A stretch of 64,000 bases of DNA, from assembly GCF_028858725.1 (NCBI RefSeq), contig NC_084790.1, positions 6,020,001 through 6,084,000 of the forward strand, read 5' to 3'. Of this stretch, positions 58,332-64,000 are shown in pieces. Position numbers and translations under genes: made by a program. Within the stretch, counting starts at the first letter, position 1. Each line of letters begins with the position of its first letter. This stretch comes from Colius striatus. Lineage: Eukaryota > Chordata > Aves > Coliiformes > Coliidae. Under the pieces are notes generated by a model that worked only from the letters and a program-made list of their open reading frames with translations, was not told the origin of the DNA and ran no database searches.

Positions 58332-61140
58332 CTAGGGCAGGCACAGGGGAAAGGGAGAGAAAATACGTTAGGAGAGGCCAGGACAGCACTTGGTGCCCCG
58401 AAGGACGTGGGGCTTGTCCCCTGGGCTGGATGCCAGGGTTGTTTCTGCGGCCTCTGCCTGCATAGTGTGCTCCCCATGGGTCGGGAGGTGCCAGGAATAG
58501 GGTTCCCCAGGGAAACAATGCCCTGCCCTGCTGCCATCTGGGATGAGAACCAACGTCAGGCAACCGCAGAGCCCTCTCAACTTCCCACCGGGGATGTGGT
58601 ATCTTGCCCTGCGCCCACCCGTTCCCACGCGTGTCAGCTGGTCCTGCCGAGTTGACAGGTCCCCTGTGGACCAATGCACATGGACTAGGGCCCCCAAGAC
58701 CCCTCGCATGTGGATGGGGTCCCATAGAGACCCACACACATAGGTGGGATTCCAAATAGACCCAGGAGTTGGCCCCACACTGCAGCTCCCAGGAGCCTCA
58801 GTCAGCTCCCACAGTCCCTGGCAGAGTACTGTGGTGGGAAAGGGGAAACTGAGGCACGGCTGGGCTGGAGGCGACATGCCAAAGGAAGGCAGCGCAAGCA
58901 CCCCACAGCACCCCAGGGTATGCAGCCGGGTCAGAGGGTACCTGCCGTGCACCCAAAGCCTTTGCAGCCCCCTGGGTGGTGAGTGGGTGCCTGGAGGGGT
59001 GAAGGTGCAGCCGAGCCTGCACCCATCCCTGCGTCCCATCCCCCAGCCCATCTCCACAGCCCCGTCCCCACACTCCATCTCCGCAGCCCGTCCCCGCAGC
59101 CCCGCGCCGTGACCCCCCCGCGCCGACTCCCGCCCCGCAGCTGCCCCGGGGCCGTGCCGGGGGACATCCGCCAGGGGGCGCGCTGCCCCCGCACTCCGAC
59201 CGCGCCCCCCGCGCGGGGCGGCCCCGCAGGGACCCGCAGGGACGCGGCGGCCCCGTCCCCGGTGCCCCCCGTGACCCCCACTTGTCTCCCAGCCCGCAGC
59301 CTCGGCGACATGGGACATGCCCCGGGACCGCACCCCCCTTGCCCCAGCCCCCGCCCCGTGATGCCGCTCCAGGTTTGGGGGATGGAGACCTCGACTGTCC
59401 TCCGCCACCCCGGCCCAGGGACCCCTCCCGGGGGCAGGGGGGCTGCAAGGGCAGGGAGTGAGGGCAACTGAGCCCCCTAGATCTCACCAGGGTGATGATG
59501 GAGCTCACTCCTGGCCGGGGCCCACGGGAGCCAGGCTGGGGTCACGAACACCCCGCTGGGGTCACGGACACCCGTCTGGGGTCAAGGACACCCCGCTGGG
59601 GCCATGGGATCCCTGGCGGGGTGTGGGAGCCGCGGTCAGGCCACGGGAACCACGGCCGGCTCCGGACCCAGCCTCCTCCTTCCTGCCCCGCCTGGCCCCG
59701 CAGAGCTGGTGGCCCCTGGCCCCCCAGGCTGGCCTGTCCCGAGGCTCCTTGCCCGCCCCAGGCCTGCCAGCAGCTCTTGCATCAGCCCAGTGCACTGGGC
59801 TGCACCTCGCTGATAACACCCAGCTGGTGTCAGCCCCCACCCCTCTTCTCCCTCTGTCCCCCACCTTGCCCGAGGGCCCAGGCAGCACCTTGAGCTCAGA
59901 GCGAGGGGCTGGGAAACCCACGGGGGCACTGGTCATGCAATGCCCAGGTCACTCAGACCTGCTGAATCCATCACCGTGACACCCTGCACCATACAGAGCC
60001 CGTACATTCTGTACCATGTGTGCAGCATAGACCCCACACCTACACTGGATGTCTCATGTGCACAGTATAGATCCCATTCCTCCTATATGATACCTCCTAT
60101 ACCCCATGTGCACAGGATAGTGCACATACCTTCTACATCATGTGCATGGTATAGAGTCCATATCTCCTCCACCATACACCCCATGTGTGCAGCATACAGC
60201 CTGTGTCCGCACTGCATGGCCAACACGCTCAGTACAGACTCCGTACGTCCCACAGCACAGAGCTAGCGTGGCTCAGGACTGAACTTACGCCTCCTACGCC
60301 ATACATCCAGCACAGCTCAGTACAGAGCCCATACCTCCCAAAGAACACACCACACGCGCTCAGCGTAGGGCCCACATCTCCCACACCACCCACGCGGTGT
60401 GACGGTGCAGGACCTCCCTCCCGCAGCAGGTGCCTGGGATGGAGCCCACAAATCCCACATCATCTGCATGGCGCAGTTGGGCTCCTTCCTGCAGCTCAGC
60501 AAGGAGCCCGTACCTCCCCTGCCGCCCTTACAGCGGGGCTCAGCTCCCTCCCGCAGCAGGTGCCACTGTGGTGCACCACGGAGCCCATGGCCCACGGCAT
60601 CTCCTGCCCCAGCACATGCCAATGCTACCGAGCCCACCCCACGCCGGATGCACCCCAGGGTGCTCACCCCTGCCCTGCCTGGCCCTGCAGCACTGCTGCC
60701 CACCCTGCCCCCCCACTGCCCGTGCCTGGGGACACCCCAAGGTGCCACTGCCACCCTTGCCCCTGCACCTACCCCGCTGAAGGCCCGCGACGCCCCTGCC
60801 CTCGCCGCCAGCCCCTGCCCGGACTCTGCCTGCCGCTGCACGCAGAAGGGGAGACGCACAGTGTAGGGGAGCGCGCCCAAATGCCCTGAGTCACGCTCAC
60901 CTCCCTAATCTCACCGCGCTCGGGCTCACCCGGCCCCCCCGGGCCCCCCGTAAACAAGGTTATCGGGGATCAACATCTTGTGGCGTCGAGGCTGCGCCCT
61001 CGCCTGCTGCCCGCCTGCACCCCGCAGCCCTCCCTGGCCGCTTGCCCTGCCTGGCGCGCCATGCCGCGCTCCTGGCCCCATATCTTGTTTATGGCTCCGG
61101 GTTTCCCTGTGGGGAATCCCCGGGATCCCTCCTGTCCCCC
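58332..61140 (-). promoter_or_regulatory. SLC4A1: SLC4A1 upstream intron and candidate erythroid promoter
   Basis: No protein-coding exon is supported. Candidate elements on the minus strand: a donor GGGAG/GTGAGCG at about 60901, with CCGATAACC about 55 bases before it; and CCATAAACAAGATATGGGGC near 61075-61095, which combines a TATA-like CATAAA with a GATA core. TGATAA also occurs at 59811-59816 near a CAGCTG E-box. A degenerate repeat of CATGTGCACAGTATAGA words lies at about 59985-60340. GATA-driven erythroid control is known for this gene; the exact start site here is inferred. Confidence 0.45.
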
Positions 61141-61369
61141 TCCTTCAGCAGGACAGGGGTTTTCTCTCCCCCCCCCTTTTTTTTTTAAAAAAAAAAAAAA
61201 ACAGGATTAAAAAAAAGGGGGTTCCTGGAGAGGCTCCCCCGGGGAGGAGGCAGGGATGGGGGACACGGACAGCTTCCCGCCTGTCTGCGGGGATCACCAT
61301 TCCCGGGGTGCCCTGTGAAAAGGTGCTGGGACAGGCAATGCTGCATCCCTGTGGGGTGAGAGGGGTGTG

Positions 61370-61890
61370 CACTTGTGTGTGACAGAGAGTGTTTGTGTGT
61401 GTGTGTGTGAGAGAGAGAGTGTGTGTGCATGTGTGTGAGAGAGTGTGTGTGTGTGTGTGTGAGAGAGAGTGCATGTGTGTGTGTGTGTGAGAGAGTGCAT
61501 GTGTGTGTGAGAGAGAGTGCATGTGTGTGTGTGAGAGAGTGCATGTGTGTGTGAGAGAGAGTGCATGTGTGTGTGTGAGAGAGTGCATGTGTGTGTGTGA
61601 GAGAGTGCATGTGTGTGTGAGAGAGAGTGCATGTGTGTGTGTGAGAGAGTGCATGTGTGTGTGAGAGAGAGTGCATGTGTGTGTGTGAGAGAGTGCATGT
61701 GTGTGTGAGAGAGAGTGCACGTGTGTGTGTGAGAGAGTGCATGTGTGTGTGAGAGAGAGTGCATGTGTATGTGTGTGTATGCGTGCAGGTGCATGGCCAA
61801 GTGTGCGTTAGTGTATCTGCACACATATACACACGGGCATGCGCACACACATGTGTATGTACATGTGCACATGTGTGTGTCTCTACATTT
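61370..61890. repeat. Compound TG/GA satellite with alternating 20/22-bp units
   Basis: Units of GTGCATGTGTGTGAGAGAGA (20) and GTGCATGTGTGTGTGTGAGA plus GA (22) alternate, giving a higher-order period near 42 between about 61480 and 61760. Less regular TG and CACA sequence follows to 61890. Open frames across it encode only His-Thr-Leu repeats and are not genes. Confidence 0.95.
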
Positions 61891-62201
61891 GCAGTATTCC
61901 TAACAGGCTCCTGGCCTCCAGTCCCAGATCCCAGGGTGCAAGGAAAGAGATAGAGGTGAGGTGGGTAAGCCTTGCACGTGCATGTGTACACACCAGCCAC
62001 CCCAAGTGCTCAGGGACTCCTGCAGGGACATGGCTCATGCCCCAGCCGTGGGGTCAGGATGCTGCTGACACCTTGCCCCAGCCATGTCTAGGGGGACCAT
62101 CCAGGCTGGAGGCCGTGGACTATCAGTCCATCCCACGCATTAGGGACGTGGTGGCATCCACTGAGGGACCAGGAGACGTCATAGCTGTGGGGCTGGGTGC
62201 T

Positions 62202-62227
62202 CAGATAAGGCCCCCCAGCATTATCTG
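62202..62227. promoter_or_regulatory. Palindromic pair of GATA motifs
   Basis: CAGATAA (62202-62208) and its exact reverse complement TTATCTG (62221-62227) are separated by 12 bases, GGCCCCCCAGCA. Both are high-affinity WGATAR sites. A half CRE (ACGTCA) lies 25 bases upstream. Located about 3.9 kb upstream of the SLC4A1 start and 0.9 kb upstream of RUNDC3A. Erythroid enhancer activity is inferred. Confidence 0.55.
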
Positions 62228-62265
62228 GGTGCTGCCAGGGGTTCCCCTCCCTGCAGCAGCCTTGA

Positions 62266-64000
<1,735 letters not shown>

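Noticed and set aside
61177-61201. T10A15 palindrome as a possible terminator or SINE tail
   Set aside because: A simple homopolymer junction with no target-site duplication or SINE body recognisable on either side.
61145-62000. Histidine/threonine/leucine repeat proteins on the minus strand
   Set aside because: Direct translation of the TG/GA satellite; no start context or domain.

Overview
This is a gene-dense, GC-rich vertebrate window, almost certainly from a bird and probably a songbird. The bird signature is short introns, large CpG islands, the 3' end of a chicken-repeat-1 (CR1) LINE inside HROB, and a long-terminal-repeat copy inside ATXN7L3 whose body is built of the 'CACGCTGGAGCAG'-type repeats I associate with songbird endogenous retroviruses. 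The gene order (HDAC5 <, HROB >, ASB16 >, TMUB2 >, ATXN7L3 <, UBTF <, SLC4A1 <, RUNDC3A >) is the order known from human 17q21.31; the matching avian chromosome is a microchromosome (27 in chicken). All assignments rest on reading exons by eye and on remembered protein families; no search was run.

Layout. 1-3.8 kb: the 5' end of HDAC5 on the minus strand (two coding exons, a noncoding first exon and a long intron with candidate enhancers). 3.8-4.9 kb: a divergent HDAC5/HROB CpG-island promoter with an odd alternating CG/TG tract. 4.9-9.15 kb: HROB, a homologous-recombination factor. 9.4-11.85 kb: ASB16, a muscle-type ankyrin/SOCS protein with MEF2 motifs just upstream. 12.1-14.37 kb: TMUB2. 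14.6-23.4 kb: ATXN7L3 on the minus strand, tail-to-tail with TMUB2. 23.95-43.2 kb: UBTF on the minus strand with 20 coding exons, a long 3' UTR and several possible first exons. 43.7-46.3 kb: intergenic. 46.3-58.3 kb: SLC4A1 (band 3) on the minus strand with 19 coding exons and repeat-filled introns. 58.3-62.8 kb: the upstream region of SLC4A1, with GATA motifs and a TG/GA satellite. 62.8-64 kb: the promoter and first exon of RUNDC3A, cut off by the window end.

The reconstructed coding sequences keep frame across every junction I checked: HROB 586 aa, ASB16 456 aa, TMUB2 302 aa, ATXN7L3 340 aa, UBTF 760 aa, SLC4A1 921 aa. The genes do not form a pathway. They are a conserved neighbourhood of chromatin, transcription, DNA repair, muscle, red-cell and neuronal genes. 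I found no undescribed multi-gene system. The items most worth a second look are regulatory and structural: a palindromic GATA pair upstream of SLC4A1, a MEF2 site in the promoter of the MEF2 repressor HDAC5, a GC-AG intron in SLC4A1, alternative UBTF first exons, an A-rich/U-rich pair in the UBTF 3' UTR, and five copies of one MIR-like 15-mer.
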